DNA from: Lutimaribacter degradans
GTDB taxonomy: Bacteria; Pseudomonadota; Alphaproteobacteria; Rhodobacterales; Rhodobacteraceae
Assembly: GCF_023703375.1 (NCBI RefSeq)
Contig: NZ_JAMQGO010000003.1
Span: 62,001-126,000, forward strand
Direction of reading: 5' to 3'
Length of the DNA: 64,000 nt
In this document: positions 18,898 to 27,729 of the stretch, one piece after another
Numbering within the stretch: position 1 is the stretch's first letter
How the letters are laid out: every line of letters begins with the position of its first letter
The notes under the pieces: model-generated
What the model was told of the DNA's origin: nothing
What the model saw: the letters and a program-made list of their open reading frames with translations, nothing else
Database searches by the model: none
Program-made: the position numbers and the translations under genes

Positions 18898-19812
18898 ATG
18901 GCTTATGTGAACAACATCCGGATGTTCATGCGTGTCTATGAATTGGGCAGCATGAGTGCCGCCGCCCGCGATCAGCGCACCTCGCCTGCGGTCGCCTCGG
19001 CGCGGATCGCCGACTTGGAAAAGCACTTGGGCGTGCGGCTGTTCAACCGCACCACCCGCGCCCTAAGCCCCACGGAGCATGGTCGGCTTTTCTATGACGG
19101 TGCGTGCCGTATCCTTGAGGCAATCGACGCCGCCGAGGCAGCGGTGATGGAGGCCAACCAATCCCCGCGCGGCACGCTGTTCGTCGCCGCGCCCCTTGGC
19201 GTGGGGCGGCGATTCATCGCGCCCGCGGTGCCCGCGTTCAAGGCCGAATACCCGCAGATCGATATCCGCCTGCGCCTGTCGGACAGGGTAATCGACGTGA
19301 CCGGCGAGGGGCTGGACCTGGCCTTTCATCTTGGGCCGTTGATCGACAGCGATTTGAAGGTGCGCGTGATCGAGGAATGCCCCCGCGTTCTGTGCGCCGC
19401 ACCCGCCTATATCGAACGGCGGGGCATGCCCCGCGACGGCGCGGCCCTGGTGGCGGATGGGCATGACTGCCTGAACCTGCGCTTTCCCGGCGCGCGCGAA
19501 TTTCAATGGACCCTGCAAACTCCTGATGGCCCCAGGCGGTTCGAGATCACGGGCCCGCTGGAAAGCGACGACGGTGATGTGCTGACCGGCTGGGCGTTGG
19601 ACGGGGCGGGAATCGTGATGAAACCGCTGTTCGAGGTCGCCACGCATCTGGCCAGCGGCGCGCTGGTGCCGGTGGCCATCGACACGCCGCCCCTGCCCAC
19701 GCAACTGGCCTGCCTGTCGCCCTCGCGCCGCTATCGCGACCCCAAGGTGCAGGTATTCACCGAGTACATGGTGGATCATTGCAAGCGCGTGTTGCGCGAA
19801 TTGCAGGGCTAG
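18898..19812 (+). CDS. LysR-family transcriptional regulator
   Basis: This 304-residue LysR regulator has an N-terminal winged helix-turn-helix (NNIRMFMRVYELGSMSAAAR, then SPAVASARIADLEKHLGVRL and FNRTTRALSPTEHG). The periplasmic-binding-like effector domain runs from about residue 90. It starts 97 bases from divergent puuD and ends 78 bases before the MBL/rhodanese pair on the same strand, so either could be its target. LysR genes usually control the divergent neighbour, which favours puuD. Effector unknown. Confidence 0.9.
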   Translation: MAYVNNIRMFMRVYELGSMSAAARDQRTSPAVASARIADLEKHLGVRLFNRTTRALSPTEHGRLFYDGACRILEAIDAAEAAVMEANQSPRGTLFVAAPLGVGRRFIAPAVPAFKAEYPQIDIRLRLSDRVIDVTGEGLDLAFHLGPLIDSDLKVRVIEECPRVLCAAPAYIERRGMPRDGAALVADGHDCLNLRFPGAREFQWTLQTPDGPRRFEITGPLESDDGDVLTGWALDGAGIVMKPLFEVATHLASGALVPVAIDTPPLPTQLACLSPSRRYRDPKVQVFTEYMVDHCKRVLRELQG

Positions 19813-19890
19813 GGATGGCCCCCCTTGTCATCCCAAAACATTCTATTATCTGCATGTAAAACGCATCTTATGACCACAAGGAGATTTTGA

Positions 19891-20787
19891 ATGTTCACGC
19901 GCACGAGCCCCTCGACCGGCCCAAATTCGCCCGAAGTTACCGGGTTCTATGATCCCGACACCGGCTCGATCATGTATGTCGCCGCCGATCCAGCCACCAA
20001 AAAGGCCGCGCTTATCGACGTGGTGCTGGATTTCGACCCCGCGCATGGCCGCACCCGCACCGACAGCGCGCAAGAGGTGCTGGATTTCGTCGAGGCACAA
20101 GGGCTGAACGTGGAATGGGTGCTTGATACCCACCCCCATGCCGATCACATGATGGCCAGCGCATGGTTGAAGGAAAAAACCGGCGCACCCAATGCCATCG
20201 GTGAAAAAACCCGCGATATCGCCGAGCTGTGGGCAAAATTCTACAACCTGCCCGAGGCCTTCGATGTGGATCGCGATTTCGACCGCCTGTTTGCCGATGG
20301 AGACACGTTCAAGATCGGCGAAGTCGAAGTGAAGGTCATGCTGCACCCCGGCCATACGCTGGGCTCGATCACCTATGTGGCGGGCGATGCCGCCTTTGTG
20401 CATGACACGTTCATGCATGTGGATGCCGGTACCAGCCGGGCCGATTTCCCCGGTGGTTCATCCAAGGACCTTTGGGACAGCCTGCAATCCATCCTGTCGC
20501 TGCCCGACGAAACGCGCCTGTTCGTGGGCCACGATTATCCGCCGGTGGGCGATCGCACCGATCCCGCGTGGGAAGCCACGGTGGCGCAACACAAGGCAGA
20601 CAACAAGCACCTGGGCGGCGGCACGTCCGAGGCCGATTTCCGCAAATTGCGCGACGACCGCGACGCCACGCTGAAACTGCCTGACCGGATGTTGTATGCA
20701 TTGCAGGTAAACTTGCGCGGCGGACGCCTTGCGCCAACCGAAGACGATGGTCATTCTTACTTCAAGATCCCTGCGAACAAATTTTGA
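19891..20787 (+). CDS. MBL-fold metallo-hydrolase, Blh/persulfide dioxygenase-like
   Basis: This 298-residue metallo-beta-lactamase-fold protein has the metal motif DTHPHADHMMAS near residue 75, HPGHTLGS near residue 151, FVHDTFMH near residue 170 and VGHDYPP near residue 214. Proteins of this type, related to ETHE1 and to the Blh protein of hydrogen-sulfide detoxification operons, oxidise or hydrolyse persulfides and thioesters. A rhodanese follows 13 bases after the stop, supporting a sulfur role. The ATG at 19891 follows AAGGAG. Whether it is a true persulfide dioxygenase cannot be decided by eye; a glyoxalase II activity is the alternative. Confidence 0.85.
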   Translation: MFTRTSPSTGPNSPEVTGFYDPDTGSIMYVAADPATKKAALIDVVLDFDPAHGRTRTDSAQEVLDFVEAQGLNVEWVLDTHPHADHMMASAWLKEKTGAPNAIGEKTRDIAELWAKFYNLPEAFDVDRDFDRLFADGDTFKIGEVEVKVMLHPGHTLGSITYVAGDAAFVHDTFMHVDAGTSRADFPGGSSKDLWDSLQSILSLPDETRLFVGHDYPPVGDRTDPAWEATVAQHKADNKHLGGGTSEADFRKLRDDRDATLKLPDRMLYALQVNLRGGRLAPTEDDGHSYFKIPANKF

Positions 20788-20800
20788 AGGAGATGCGCGA

Positions 20801-21181
20801 ATGAAATCCGAAAAAGTGGGCGATGCGACGTTCGAAACCTGGACGGTGGACGAGGTCGCCCGGGCCTTTGACGCCAACGAGATCGTCCTGATCGACGTGC
20901 GAACACCCCAAGAATACATGTTCGAACATATCGAGGGCGCGTTGCTGATGCCGTTGGCATTCTTCAAGGGCGACAAGCTGCCCGACCAGGGGAAAAAGCG
21001 CATCGTGTTCCACTGTGGGTCGGGCGTTCGTTCGGAACGCGTGGCCCGTGCCGCAATTGCGGCAGGCGTGACGCCAATCGCCCATATGGAAGGTGGCTTT
21101 GGCGCTTGGAAAGAGGCGAAAAAGCCCTTTATCGGCACCAACATGGCCACCGGCGCGCCACAAAGCGTTACGCCGGAATAA
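20801..21181 (+). CDS. Rhodanese-like sulfurtransferase
   Basis: This 126-residue single rhodanese domain starts MKSEKVGDATFETWTVDEVA and has the substrate-loop cysteine in VFHCGSGVRSERVA, plus the DVRTPQEYMFEHIEGA segment. The cysteine would carry a persulfide. The ATG at 20801 follows AAGGAG, with 13 bases between it and the MBL-hydrolase stop, so the two genes form one operon. Together they probably handle sulfane sulfur in the cytoplasm. A hairpin at 21191-21217 follows. Confidence 0.92.
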   Translation: MKSEKVGDATFETWTVDEVARAFDANEIVLIDVRTPQEYMFEHIEGALLMPLAFFKGDKLPDQGKKRIVFHCGSGVRSERVARAAIAAGVTPIAHMEGGFGAWKEAKKPFIGTNMATGAPQSVTPE

Positions 21182-21190
21182 ACCATCCTT

Positions 21191-21217
21191 GCCGCCTCGT
21201 CCCGGTGATGGGGCGGC
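21191..21217. terminator. Hairpin between convergent rhodanese and OmpA-like genes
   Basis: GCCGCCTC pairs with GGGGCGGC, including one G-U pair, around an 11-base loop in the 57-base convergent gap. It could end transcription in both directions, though there is no T-run. Low-to-moderate support. Confidence 0.4.
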
Positions 21218-21238
21218 AGACACATCCGGTTGCATGCG

Positions 21239-22162
21239 TCATTCGGTGTTCAGCAACACGACCTCGACCCGGCGATTTGCCTCGCGTCCTGCGGCAGTCG
21301 TATTGGGCGCGACGGGCGAAAGGTACCCCATCCCCTCGGCGGCCATTCGTTCGCGCGGCACATCGTACGACTCCGCCAGCCGCTCCAGCACCGAGGCGGC
21401 CCGCCGCCGTGACAAGGCTATATTGCCATCAAGCGCGCCTACCGCGTCGGTATGGCCGACCAGGGCGATACGCGCCTGCGGATTGTCCTGCATGAAGGCC
21501 GCCAACGCAGAAAGCGAGGCATAGCTGCCCTCGCTCAACTCTGACGAGCCGGTTCCGAAATCCAGATCGCTAAGCACCGCATAACCTTGTGCGACAAGCA
21601 ACTGGGCCACCCCGGTTGCGCCGCCATCAAGGTTGCCATCCGGCTTGTCCGACACGGAAACGCCGGGGACGTTTTCGGCCGCTTCGCCGGTAACGCGCAC
21701 AAGCTGCACATAGCCGGCATTGCCGGTGCGGCTGACCAAAAGCGTGATATGGTCCTGCGCGTCTTTTCGTGCGGAAAGAAACCGAAAATCGGACAGGCTG
21801 ATATACATGGCCGGGGCCGGCAGCACCTCGATCTCGAACCGGAAGTCGAATCCGCCGCAAACCGTATCGGCACATTCGAACAGGATGTCGTATCCTGCGT
21901 ATTCAAGCTGCGTTCGCAACGGGCCCAGTATCTGCATCGTGGTCAGGCCCTGCCCGTCGATACGCCACGCCCGGCGTTCCACGCGGCCTTCGATAACGCG
22001 CGCCGGCAGGTTCCCAGCATCGTAGCGGCCTGTCGGCAGGCGGTAGCTGTCAAGGCTGGAAACCGTTTCCGCCGTCACGCGCGCGTTGCTGGGCAGCCCC
22101 AGTTCAAGCGCGGCCGCCGGGGCAACCGACAAAAGCAAGGCAAGGATGGCACGAAGCATCAT
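21239..22162 (-). CDS. OmpA-family peptidoglycan-binding protein
   Basis: This is a 307-residue exported protein. A signal peptide (MMLRAILALLLSVAPAAA) is followed by an unfamiliar N-terminal domain of about 170 residues. The C-terminal OmpA-like domain contains the FGTGSSELSEGS strand and GHTDAVGALDGNIALSRRRA, the motif that contacts diaminopimelate in peptidoglycan. It lacks an obvious lipobox or beta-barrel. It is the last gene of the operon with cinA, an acetyltransferase and an AhpD-type gene; its ATG overlaps the previous stop (ATGA). Probably a periplasmic cell-wall-anchored protein. Confidence 0.88.
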   Translation of the reverse strand: MMLRAILALLLSVAPAAALELGLPSNARVTAETVSSLDSYRLPTGRYDAGNLPARVIEGRVERRAWRIDGQGLTTMQILGPLRTQLEYAGYDILFECADTVCGGFDFRFEIEVLPAPAMYISLSDFRFLSARKDAQDHITLLVSRTGNAGYVQLVRVTGEAAENVPGVSVSDKPDGNLDGGATGVAQLLVAQGYAVLSDLDFGTGSSELSEGSYASLSALAAFMQDNPQARIALVGHTDAVGALDGNIALSRRRAASVLERLAESYDVPRERMAAEGMGYLSPVAPNTTAAGREANRRVEVVLLNTE

Positions 22163-22731
22163 CTGTTCTGGGCGTGGTACTCGTCGTTCGGTCGCATATC
22201 GAGCGCCGATGCCACACGGTTCGTCATGTTGTAGAACCCGGCCACGTTGGCAATGTCCCAGATATCTCGATCGGAAAAGCCATGCTCGCGCAGCGTCTGG
22301 CGATCTTCTTCTTCGATGCGATGACTTTCTTCGGTCATCTTGACCGCGAAATCCAGCATCGCGCGCTGTTTCAGAGTGATGTCGGCAACGCGGTAATTCA
22401 TCACCAAGGCCTCGCCCAGTTTAGGATCTCCCGAAAGCGCCCGCACCGCCTGGCCATGCGCCGTCAGGCAGTAAAAGCAACGATTGACCGAGCTGACAGC
22501 CACCGCGATCATCTCGCGCTCCAGCTTGCTCAACCCGCTATCGCCCATCATCAGCTCGTTATAGAGCGCCGAAAAACTGTTGAGCTTGTCTATGTCGAAC
22601 GCGTGGGCACGCAGAACGTTCGGGACCAATCCCAGCTTTTCCTGGCAGATGTTGAAATATTTCCGTGTCGACTCGGGCAACGGATCGACCTGTGGCAGGT
22701 TAAGGGCTGTGGGCATGTCGTCGCCGCTCAT
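22159..22731 (-). CDS. AhpD-family peroxidase-related protein
   Basis: This 190-residue carboxymuconolactone-decarboxylase/AhpD-fold protein has the redox motif NRCFYCLTAHGQAVRAL (CxxC plus His) near residue 85. The N-terminal LPESTRKYFNICQEKLGLVP is typical of uncharacterised peroxidase-related enzymes of this length. It likely reduces peroxides or acts as a thiol oxidoreductase in the cytoplasm. The ATG at 22731 overlaps the stop of the upstream acetyltransferase, and its own stop overlaps the OmpA-like start, so translation of three genes is coupled. Electron donor unknown. Confidence 0.88.
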   Translation of the reverse strand: MSGDDMPTALNLPQVDPLPESTRKYFNICQEKLGLVPNVLRAHAFDIDKLNSFSALYNELMMGDSGLSKLEREMIAVAVSSVNRCFYCLTAHGQAVRALSGDPKLGEALVMNYRVADITLKQRAMLDFAVKMTEESHRIEEEDRQTLREHGFSDRDIWDIANVAGFYNMTNRVASALDMRPNDEYHAQNR

Positions 22732-23459
22732 GCGATATCCTCCTCGTACTTGCGATAATGATACTGTCCCACAAGCGTCATGCCGAGGGAAGAATAGAGC
22801 GCGTTGGCGCCGTCGTTACCCTGCGTGCAAACCACCGCCAGGTGACTGGCACCGTTGGCTTGCGCCCAGAACGCGGCCTCACGCATGAAATACCGGCCCA
22901 TTCCCTGCTGGCGTTGATGCGGCAAAACTTCAAGCGCGTGAACCATGGCGACACCATCGTGGATGGCGACAAAACCAGTTCCTCCGGGGTGATCATTCAA
23001 CCGCCCGATCAGGCTGGTCTTGGGCCCCTTGACCCGGTGCATCACCGCGATGCGCCCCGGCCCGACACCGCCTGCGGCCCACATGTCGATCTGGATGGCC
23101 AACGGCTCCCAAACGGTAAAGGTGGTGATGCGGGGCGGGCGTTCGGTGGCAACCGCCTCGACCGGAGCGGCATAGATGTTGACCGGATCGACAACGACAT
23201 ATCCACGCGCATCAAGCATGGCGTCCAGCGCCTCGTCACCGGCACGAACCTGGAACAGGCGGGGCTGGCCCAGCGCCTGCATTGCGGCCTCGGCTTGCGG
23301 AATGTCGGCCGGCGTAACCGGATCTATTGCCGTGGCGGCCGACACACGCTGCCCGCCGCCCTGCCCCTCCCGGATAAGCCACGGGCCCTCGCGGCGGGTG
23401 GTTGCCGCGGGCCAGGTGGCATCCACCACCTCATAAAAGGTTCGCGCCCCGGGCATCAT
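22728..23459 (-). CDS. GNAT-family N-acetyltransferase
   Basis: This protein of about 243 residues has an N-terminal half unlike simple GNATs (AEAAMQALGQPRLFQVRAGD) and a C-terminal GNAT core with ALEVLPHQRQQGMGRYFM (the Q-R-Q-Q-G-M-G acetyl-CoA loop) and GNDGANALYSSLGM. The start is ATG at 23459 (overlapping the cinA stop as ATGA) or the next ATG at 23456. It is the second gene of cinA-GNAT-AhpD-OmpA. Substrate unknown. Confidence 0.85.
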   Translation of the reverse strand: MMPGARTFYEVVDATWPAATTRREGPWLIREGQGGGQRVSAATAIDPVTPADIPQAEAAMQALGQPRLFQVRAGDEALDAMLDARGYVVVDPVNIYAAPVEAVATERPPRITTFTVWEPLAIQIDMWAAGGVGPGRIAVMHRVKGPKTSLIGRLNDHPGGTGFVAIHDGVAMVHALEVLPHQRQQGMGRYFMREAAFWAQANGASHLAVVCTQGNDGANALYSSLGMTLVGQYHYRKYEEDIA

Positions 23460-24178
23460 TCGCCGAAAACCGCGCAAAGCCGCGTCATCGCGGCATCTAC
23501 CTGTGTGCCATCCTGCCCCCGAATGACAATCTGCGCACCGTAAACGCCATCTTTCTGGAACGGGTAAGACCCGATCGACAGGTCGGGAAAATCCGTTGCC
23601 AATTCACCAAGCGGTCCGGCAATATCGCCCTCGCCCCGGAACACGCGCAGGCTTTGCGACAGCAACGGCTTGCCCCCCACCAACGTGGGCAGAACGCTGG
23701 CCACCATCGTTTCGAACACGGTGGGCACCCCGGCCATGACATGGACGTTTTCGATGATGAAACCGGGTGCCGCCGAAACCGGGTTGTCGATCAGCTTGGC
23801 ACCTTCGGGGATGCGCGCCATGCGCAACCGCGCCTCGTTCAATTCGGTGCCCATGCGGTCGTAATGCGCCTGCAGGATCGCCCGCGCATCGTCACGCACG
23901 GCGATGGCGCGGCCAAAGGCACGCGCCACGCAATCGGCGGTGATGTCGTCATGGGTTGGCCCGATCCCACCGCTGGTAAAGACGTGGGTGTAGGCCGCGC
24001 TCAGCGCGCGCACCGCCCCCTCGATGGCATGGGGGTCGTCGCTGACCATGCGCACCTCTTTCAGGTCGATGCCCACCTTTGTCAGCTCTTGCGCCAGGTG
24101 ATGCATGTTTGAATCGCGTGTGCGCCCCGACAGGATTTCATCGCCGATAACGATCATGGCAGAGGTTGGGTTGGTCAT
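23456..24178 (-). CDS. CinA N-terminal domain / molybdopterin-binding protein
   Basis: This 240-residue protein starts MTNPTSAMIVIGDEILSGRT and carries the MoCF-type motif FTSGGIGPTHDDITADCVA. It corresponds to the COG1058 (CinA N-terminal) domain without the C-terminal nicotinamide-nucleotide amidase. Full CinA proteins act as ADP-ribose pyrophosphatases and NMN deamidases; the short form is usually called competence/damage-inducible protein A. The ATG at 24178 follows AAGGAGAGC and is preferred to longer frames to 24328, which run into the divergent sfsA. It heads a four-gene coupled operon. Confidence 0.9.
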   Translation of the reverse strand: MTNPTSAMIVIGDEILSGRTRDSNMHHLAQELTKVGIDLKEVRMVSDDPHAIEGAVRALSAAYTHVFTSGGIGPTHDDITADCVARAFGRAIAVRDDARAILQAHYDRMGTELNEARLRMARIPEGAKLIDNPVSAAPGFIIENVHVMAGVPTVFETMVASVLPTLVGGKPLLSQSLRVFRGEGDIAGPLGELATDFPDLSIGSYPFQKDGVYGAQIVIRGQDGTQVDAAMTRLCAVFGE

Positions 24179-24226
24179 GGGCAGCTCTCCTTGCGTGGGC
24201 GATGCACTCGGTATAGGCCCCGATCC

Positions 24227-24928
24227 ATGCGCTTTCAAACCCCACTTGTTCCCGCGACGCTGATCCGCCGCTACAAACGCTTTCTGGCGGATGCGCGGCT
24301 GGAGGACGGTTCGGAAATCACTGCGCATTGCGCCAACCCCGGCTCCATGATGGGTCTGGCCGAACCGGGCGCGCGCATCTGGCTAGAACCCAACGACGAC
24401 CCCCGCAAGAAACTGAAATACGGCTGGCGGCTGGTGGAACATCCCGGTGGACATTTCACCGGCGTCGATACCTCCGTGCCCAACCGTGCCCTGCGCGACG
24501 CGCTGATCGCGCGGCAGGTGCCGGGCCTTGCGGCCCCAAGCGTGCGGCCCGAGGTGAAATACGGGGAAAACTCGCGTATCGACTTTCTGCTGACGGGTAA
24601 TGGCCCCGATACCTATGTTGAGGTCAAGTCTGTCACCCTCTCGCGCCAACCCGGCCTGGCCGAGTTTCCCGACAGTGTCACTGCACGCGGGTTGAAACAC
24701 CTGGGCGAGTTGAGCGTGGTGAAGGCGCAAGGTGCCCGCGCGGTCATGCTGTACCTGGTGCAACGTACCGATTGCGAACGCGTTGGCATCGCCGCAGATA
24801 TTGACCCGGCCTATGCCGAAGGGCTGAAAGCCGCCATTGCTGCGGGAGTCGAGGTGCTGGCCTTCGACTGCCAGATCACGCCATCGGAAATCGGCCTGGG
24901 CCGTGCGCTGCCTTTTGACGCTCCGTGA
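24227..24928 (+). CDS. sfsA: SfsA, sugar fermentation stimulation protein / DNA-RNA nuclease
   Basis: This 233-residue protein fits SfsA from end to end: RFLADARLEDGSEITAHC with NPGSMMGL near residue 40, the nuclease-like acidic and lysine segment RIDFLL with TYVEVKSVTL near residue 130, and the FPDSVTARGLKHLGEL segment. Family members were reported as nucleases or transcription factors linked to maltose use; the role outside enterobacteria is unclear. The ATG at 24227 follows a short 48-base gap from divergent cinA. Confidence 0.93.
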   Translation: MRFQTPLVPATLIRRYKRFLADARLEDGSEITAHCANPGSMMGLAEPGARIWLEPNDDPRKKLKYGWRLVEHPGGHFTGVDTSVPNRALRDALIARQVPGLAAPSVRPEVKYGENSRIDFLLTGNGPDTYVEVKSVTLSRQPGLAEFPDSVTARGLKHLGELSVVKAQGARAVMLYLVQRTDCERVGIAADIDPAYAEGLKAAIAAGVEVLAFDCQITPSEIGLGRALPFDAP

Positions 24929-24986
24929 TTGTCCTGTCCGGTTCGACACTCTGGCCCTTGGTCGAAAACTCCCCTAAGTAGGGCCT

Positions 24987-25832
24987 GTGTTTTTTAAATT
25001 CGGCAAAGGGTCGGGCCAAGTGATCGACAAACTCAAGGGCCGCGTAACGCGCGAAGGCATCCGTATATATGAACAGGCGGATTTCGCCGGCATGCACAAG
25101 GCCGGCGCGCTGGCCGCGCAGATCCTGGATGAGATCGCCGAGCATATCGTGCCTGGCCAGACCACCGGCGAGATCGACCGCATTATCGAGGAAAAGGTCA
25201 ACGCCGCCGGGGCGAAATCGGCCACGATCGGCTACAAGGGATACAAGCATGCCAGCTGCATCTCGCTCAACCATGTGGTCTGCCACGGCATCCCCAGCGA
25301 CAAGAAGCTGAAGGACGGCGATATCCTGAATATCGACGTGACGGTGATCGTCGATGGGTGGTTTGGCGATACAAGCCGCATGTACGTGGCCGGCAAACTG
25401 TCACGCAAGGCCGAACGGCTGATCCAGGTCACCCATGACGCGCTGATGCTGGGGATCGAGGCGGTCAAGCCCGGCAACACTTTCGGCGATATCGGGTATG
25501 CCATCCAATCCTACGTCGAAAGCCACCGCATGTCGGTTGTCCGCGATTTCTGCGGGCACGGGTTGGGCCGGGTGTTCCACGCCCCACCCAACGTGCTGCA
25601 TTACGGTCGCCCCGGCACCGGCCCCCTTTTGCAAGAGGGGATGTTCTTCACCATCGAGCCGATGGTGAACCTGGGTCGCCCCGAAACCAAGGTGCTGGCC
25701 GATGACTGGACGGCGGTCACCCGCGACAAGTCGCTGTCGGCACAGTTCGAACATTCCGTGGGGGTGACGGCGGACGGGGTCGATATCTTTACCCTGTCGC
25801 CCACGGGCCGGTTCCACCCGACCTGGAGCTAG
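24987..25832 (+). CDS. map: Type I methionine aminopeptidase
   Basis: This protein of about 281 residues removes N-terminal methionine from nascent proteins. The metal ligands are visible in order: an Asp in NIDVTVIVDGWFGDTSRMY (two Asp), His in CGHGLGRVFH, Glu in FFTIEPM and Glu in SAQFEHSVGVT. The substrate-binding His is in NHVVCHGIP. The start is GTG at 24987; a second GTG at 25020 (VIDKLKGRVTREG) is a credible alternative because the first 11 residues are not typical of the family. It follows sfsA by 58 bases and converges on rsmD with 25 bases between stops. Confidence 0.95.
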   Translation: MFFKFGKGSGQVIDKLKGRVTREGIRIYEQADFAGMHKAGALAAQILDEIAEHIVPGQTTGEIDRIIEEKVNAAGAKSATIGYKGYKHASCISLNHVVCHGIPSDKKLKDGDILNIDVTVIVDGWFGDTSRMYVAGKLSRKAERLIQVTHDALMLGIEAVKPGNTFGDIGYAIQSYVESHRMSVVRDFCGHGLGRVFHAPPNVLHYGRPGTGPLLQEGMFFTIEPMVNLGRPETKVLADDWTAVTRDKSLSAQFEHSVGVTADGVDIFTLSPTGRFHPTWS

Positions 25833-25857
25833 GGTTGCCCGCCATTGCCCGGGCCTG

Positions 25858-26418
25858 TCACGCCGCGCGGATCAGCGTGATCAGCGTATCGCCATAATTG
25901 CGCTGGTCTTGCAGGACGCCCCAGTCGGGCAAGGTGATGTCTGCGCCCTCTTCCCAGACAATCAACGCCCCGCTGGCAACCCAGCCACCGGCACGCGCCG
26001 CGGCCAGCGCCTTTTCGCCCAGCCCCTTGCCATAAGGCGGGTCCAGAAAGACAAGGCCAAAGGGCGACTGCGGGTTGGGGCCGAGCCGCGTGGCATCGCG
26101 GCGCACAAGCTGCGCGCGATCGCCCACGCCCAGCGTCTGGATATTCTTCGCAATCAACCCCTGCGCCTTGCGCCCGTTTTCCACGAAACAGGCACAGTCT
26201 GCCCCGCGTGACAGCGCCTCAAGCCCCAGCGCGCCCGTTCCGGCAAAAAGATCCAGCACCCGTGCCTGCGGGATCGGGTCACCAAACCGCCCGCCCTGCA
26301 AAACCGAAAACAGGCTTTCGCGCGTTCGGTCGGTGGTGGGGCGCAGATGCGCCGCCGTATCGCCCTTGCCAAGGCTGGCCAGCGGGCGACCGCGAAACTC
26401 TCCGGCGATGATCCTCAC
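25858..26418 (-). CDS. rsmD: 16S rRNA (guanine(966)-N(2))-methyltransferase RsmD
   Basis: This 186-residue Rossmann methyltransferase has MRIIAGEFRGRPLAS at the start, the SAM-binding motif VLDLFAGTGALGLEALSRG and the catalytic LDPPYGKG motif of N2/N6 methyltransferases near residue 125. It methylates G966 of 16S rRNA in the 30S subunit. The start is GTG at 26418, overlapping the TGA of the upstream flavoprotein gene (GTGA), so the two are co-translated. Length agrees with the family. Confidence 0.94.
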   Translation of the reverse strand: MRIIAGEFRGRPLASLGKGDTAAHLRPTTDRTRESLFSVLQGGRFGDPIPQARVLDLFAGTGALGLEALSRGADCACFVENGRKAQGLIAKNIQTLGVGDRAQLVRRDATRLGPNPQSPFGLVFLDPPYGKGLGEKALAAARAGGWVASGALIVWEEGADITLPDWGVLQDQRNYGDTLITLIRAA

Positions 26419-27626
26419 GCGCGCAACAGGGTTTTCAGATCGGTGTCTTGGTCGGCGATCAATGTCGGGTCAACGGTTTTGCCGCCATCTATCAGCCGCT
26501 TGCCCACCATGTAGGCGCGCGGGTCATTTGCCGCATCCACGGCCAGCAACCGGTCGCCGGCGAAATACCAGAACGACACCGCTCCCTCCTTGTCGCCGGG
26601 GCGCGTGACAACACTGTCATACCCGGCGTTCAAACCGGCGATTTGCAGTTTCACGTCATACTGGTCGGACCAGAACCAAGGCTGCGGCACATAGGTCTTT
26701 TCTGCGCCCATGATGTTTTCCGCCACGCATTCGGCCATGTCGATCGCATTGGGCACGGATTCCAGCCGCAACCGTCCGCCCGCGTGCGGGAAGCTGGCAC
26801 AATCACCCGCCGTCCAGATCGCAGGGTCACTGGTGCGACCCTGCGCGTCGGCCTTGATGCCGTTGTCAATCTCCAGCCCTGCCGCCGCGGCCAGTTCGGT
26901 GGCGGGCGTGATGCCGACGCCCACGATCACGAAATCCACCTCGAGTTCGGTCCCGTCTGCCAGAACAGCGCCGGTGACGCGATCACCGCCGGTCAATCTT
27001 TCCAGGCCCACACCCTCTCGAATATCGACGCCATGCGCGCGGTGCAGATCGCGGAAATACGTGCTGGTTTCTGGCGCGGCCACACGTTGCAGGATGCGGT
27101 CGGCCATTTCCACCAAAACCACCTGCAAGCCCTTGCTGGCGGCCACCGCCGCAGCTTCTAGCCCGATATACCCGCCGCCGACGATCAGCACCCTTGCGCC
27201 ATCGCGAAACTCGGGCGCCATCGCGTCGACATCGCGCAGGTTGCGCACGGTATAGATGCCCTGCAACGCCCCGCCGATGGCCGGCGGCAGGCGTCGCGGC
27301 TCCGCCCCCGTGGCAAGTACCAACTGGTCATAGGCCAGGCTGCGCCCCCCCGCGATCACCACCTTGTCGGCGGGGTCGATGGCGGTGACGGCCTCACTCA
27401 GATGCAGGTTGATCGCGTTCTCGGCGTAATAGCTTTCGGGCCGCAAATACAGCCGCTCGACCTCCAACTCGCCCAGCAGGTATTTCTTGGACAGGGGAGG
27501 CCGCTGATAGGGCGGGGCAGCTTCTTCACCGACCATCGTGATCTTCCCGTCGAAACCGGATGACCGCAGTTTTGCCACCAGTGACGCGCCCGCCTGCCCG
27601 GCGCCTACCACAACCACATGGGACAT
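26415..27626 (-). CDS. FAD-dependent ferredoxin reductase-like oxidoreductase
   Basis: This 403-residue flavoprotein has an N-terminal FAD motif VVVVGAGQAGASLVAKL, the YQRPPLSKKYLLGE segment of rhodocoxin/putidaredoxin reductases, an NAD motif VLIVGGGYIGLEAAAVAA near residue 147, and TAGDCASF for FAD near residue 270. Such enzymes pass electrons from NADH to a [2Fe-2S] ferredoxin serving a P450 or dioxygenase. No ferredoxin or oxygenase adjoins it, so the partner is unknown. It is divergent from a peroxiredoxin gene, 103 bases away. Confidence 0.9.
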   Translation of the reverse strand: MSHVVVVGAGQAGASLVAKLRSSGFDGKITMVGEEAAPPYQRPPLSKKYLLGELEVERLYLRPESYYAENAINLHLSEAVTAIDPADKVVIAGGRSLAYDQLVLATGAEPRRLPPAIGGALQGIYTVRNLRDVDAMAPEFRDGARVLIVGGGYIGLEAAAVAASKGLQVVLVEMADRILQRVAAPETSTYFRDLHRAHGVDIREGVGLERLTGGDRVTGAVLADGTELEVDFVIVGVGITPATELAAAAGLEIDNGIKADAQGRTSDPAIWTAGDCASFPHAGGRLRLESVPNAIDMAECVAENIMGAEKTYVPQPWFWSDQYDVKLQIAGLNAGYDSVVTRPGDKEGAVSFWYFAGDRLLAVDAANDPRAYMVGKRLIDGGKTVDPTLIADQDTDLKTLLRA

Positions 27627-27729
27627 CGCCCACCCCCTAAAAATATTTCGGTTGGTTTTGTATCCGGGCGGAGCCTATATCCTGACCTACAGGAAACGCA
27701 AACCCAACCAAGGACGAAGGGGATATATC

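Noticed and set aside
27627..27729. OxyR or SoxR-type site between the flavoprotein and peroxiredoxin genes
   Set aside because: The gap is short and AT-rich, but no clear inverted repeat could be found.
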